From NCBI GenBank assembly GCA_026785745.1, contig JAJAZO010000248.1:1-6858 (forward strand): DNA of 6,858 nt. Direction: 5' to 3'. Below the pieces are notes generated by a model, which did no database searches, was not told where the DNA came from, and saw only the letters and a list, made by a program, of their open reading frames with translations. This stretch comes from Chitinophagaceae bacterium (GTDB taxonomy: Bacteria > Bacteroidota > Bacteroidia > Chitinophagales > Chitinophagaceae). Below are positions 5,639 through 6,858 of the stretch, piece by piece. Both the position numbers and the translations under genes were made by a program. Every line of letters begins with the position of its first letter. Position 1 is the stretch's first letter.

Positions 5639-6858
5639 TTATTTATAAGAACGTTGTGTTGGCTTCGCCACTTCAAATTCCAATTTCTCTTTATGCAATT
5701 CCCAATCACTTTCGCCTTTATATTCCCATGCCGCTACATACGCATACTCATCATCATTTCGCTTTGCTTCACCTTCTTCTGTCTGGCTTTCTTCTCTAAA
5801 ATGACCACCGCAACTTTCATTTCTGTTTAATGCATCTTTACACATCAACTCTCCCAGCTCAATAAAATCAGCCACACGACCAGCTTTATCTAATTCGGAA
5901 TTCATTTCATTTATCGTTCCGGGAATTTTTACATCACTCCAGAATTCTTTTTTTAATGCCTGCACATCTGCAATGGCTTTTTTCAGCCCTTGCTCATTCC
6001 TGGACATACCGCAGTATTCCCAGATAATTTTTCCTAATCGCTTATGAAAACTTTCCACCGTTTGCTTACCCTTAATATTCATCAGGGTTTCAATTCTATC
6101 CTTTACTGCTTTTTCTGTTTGCTCAAATGCTTCATGTGTCAAAGGAATTGGCTTCGTAGCAATTTCATCCGCCAGGTAATTACCAATAGTATAAGGCACC
6201 ACAAAATATCCATCAGCCAGTCCCTGCATTAATGCAGATGCACCAAGCCGGTTAGCACCATGGTCGCTAAAGTTGGCTTCACCTAATGAATACAATCCTT
6301 TTACATTTGTCATTAATTCATAATCAACCCACAGCCCTCCCATTGTATAGTGAACCGCCGGAAAAATCCGCATTGGTACATCATAAGGATTTTCACCGGT
6401 AATCTTTTCATACATATCAAACAGGTTACCGTATTCCTCTTTTATCACTTCTTTTCCTAAACGTATCAATGTTTCTTCATCAGCTTCGCCTGAGGCGAGG
6501 TCAATGCCTAATTTGCCAGCTTCTGTCTTACCATATTTATTAATCAGGTTGTATTTGAAATCTAAGTAAACTGCTTGTTTGGTTGTACCAACCCCATAAC
6601 CGGCATCACATCTTTCTTTTGCCGCTCTTGAAGCCACGTCTCTTGGTACAAGGTTACCAAAAGCAGGGTAACGTCTTTCCAGATAATAATCTCTTTCTTC
6701 TTCAGGAATATCATTTGCTTTTCTTGTATCACCTTTTTGTTTAGGCACCCAGATACGGCCATCATTTCTTAATGACTCCGACATCAATGTCAACTTAGAT
6801 TGATGGTCGCCACTAACAGGAATACAAGTGGGATGAATTTGTGTAAAGCAGGGATTAG
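5639..6858 (-). CDS. sdhA: Succinate dehydrogenase / fumarate reductase flavoprotein subunit, C-terminal part, cut by the window edge
   Basis: The frame is open to the window edge and gives 405 residues before the stop at 5639. TTG at 6793 is not the start: in-frame codons upstream still read [19 protein letters not shown], a conserved SdhA stretch. This subunit oxidises succinate to fumarate using covalently bound FAD. Visible active-site features are the HPT histidine (codon 6835-6833), Arg in PRDVASRA (6643-6641), His in AVHYTMGG (6352-6350), and Arg in [13 protein letters not shown] (6250-6248). These correspond by motif to the E. coli FrdA residues H232, R287, H355 and R390 (numbers from memory). 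[13 protein letters not shown] then follows. Family members of this type run to about 640 residues, so some 230, with the FAD-binding Rossmann part and the FAD-linked His, lie past 6858. The [11 protein letters not shown] variant after HPT and the long C-terminal region fit the SdhA of two-haem (B. subtilis/epsilonproteobacterial-like) complexes. sdhC is expected upstream. Confidence 0.95.
   Translation of the reverse strand, partial: NPCFTQIHPTCIPVSGDHQSKLTLMSESLRNDGRIWVPKQKGDTRKANDIPEEERDYYLERRYPAFGNLVPRDVASRAAKERCDAGYGVGTTKQAVYLDFKYNLINKYGKTEAGKLGIDLASGEADEETLIRLGKEVIKEEYGNLFDMYEKITGENPYDVPMRIFPAVHYTMGGLWVDYELMTNVKGLYSLGEANFSDHGANRLGASALMQGLADGYFVVPYTIGNYLADEIATKPIPLTHEAFEQTEKAVKDRIETLMNIKGKQTVESFHKRLGKIIWEYCGMSRNEQGLKKAIADVQALKKEFWSDVKIPGTINEMNSELDKAGRVADFIELGELMCKDALNRNESCGGHFREESQTEEGEAKRNDDEYAYVAAWEYKGESDWELHKEKLEFEVAKPTQRSYK

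Noticed and set aside
6044..6232. Plus-strand 62-codon frame inside sdhA, and the 67-codon minus-strand frame at 6562-6765
   Set aside because: Both overlap strongly conserved sdhA coding sequence and encode no recognisable protein.
6486..6498. Palindrome TCGCCTGAGGCGA inside sdhA
   Set aside because: The two arms are separated by a single base, so it cannot form a normal hairpin. It encodes part of a plausible ASGEADEE loop. A small inserted palindromic repeat is possible but nothing else supports it.
1..6858. CRISPR arrays, transposases, tRNA or rRNA genes, toxin-antitoxin or defence genes
   Set aside because: None was seen by eye on either strand. Nearly all of the window is covered by five coding regions, and no gap exceeds about 140 bases.

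Overview
The window looks like an ordinary chromosomal stretch from a member of the Bacteroidota, probably Chitinophagaceae or a close relative. The reasons are low-to-moderate GC, two secreted proteins whose signal peptides end just before a Gln, a very large outer-membrane-type protein of a Bacteroidota-like style, weak Shine-Dalgarno signals, possible TTTG/TAnnTTTG-type promoter elements, and a succinate dehydrogenase of the two-haem, non-E. coli type. The placement is inferred from sequence style and was not tested by a search.

Layout from left to right. (1) Bases 1-462, plus strand: the C-terminal part of the ribosome-associated ATPase YchF; the gene enters from outside the window. (2) Bases 463-596: a convergent intergenic spacer edged by two inverted copies of an AACCCC...CCCCTAAAGGG element, each starting at a stop codon. 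(3) Bases 597-4088, minus strand: one 3.5-kb gene for a secreted, beta-rich protein of about 1163 residues, probably an outer-membrane barrel, with an EF-hand-like calcium loop and no ATG start. (4) Bases 4089-4203: a divergent promoter region. (5) Bases 4204 (or 4144) to 4788, plus strand: a small secreted protein that is probably an outer-membrane beta-barrel. (6) Bases 4791-4819: a rho-independent terminator for the minus-strand sdh operon. (7) Bases 4842-5591 and 5639 to beyond 6858, minus strand: sdhB and the 3' part of sdhA. The membrane anchor gene sdhC would be expected further upstream, beyond base 6858.

The genes do not form one system. SdhA and SdhB belong together as the catalytic arm of respiratory complex II. 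YchF is an independent housekeeping gene. The two envelope proteins are divergently transcribed and may share a control region, but nothing else ties them together. I saw no tRNA or rRNA gene, CRISPR array, insertion sequence, toxin-antitoxin pair or phage gene. The least explained object is the large outer-membrane-type protein. The most notable non-coding structures are the paired repeat arms and the sdh terminator.
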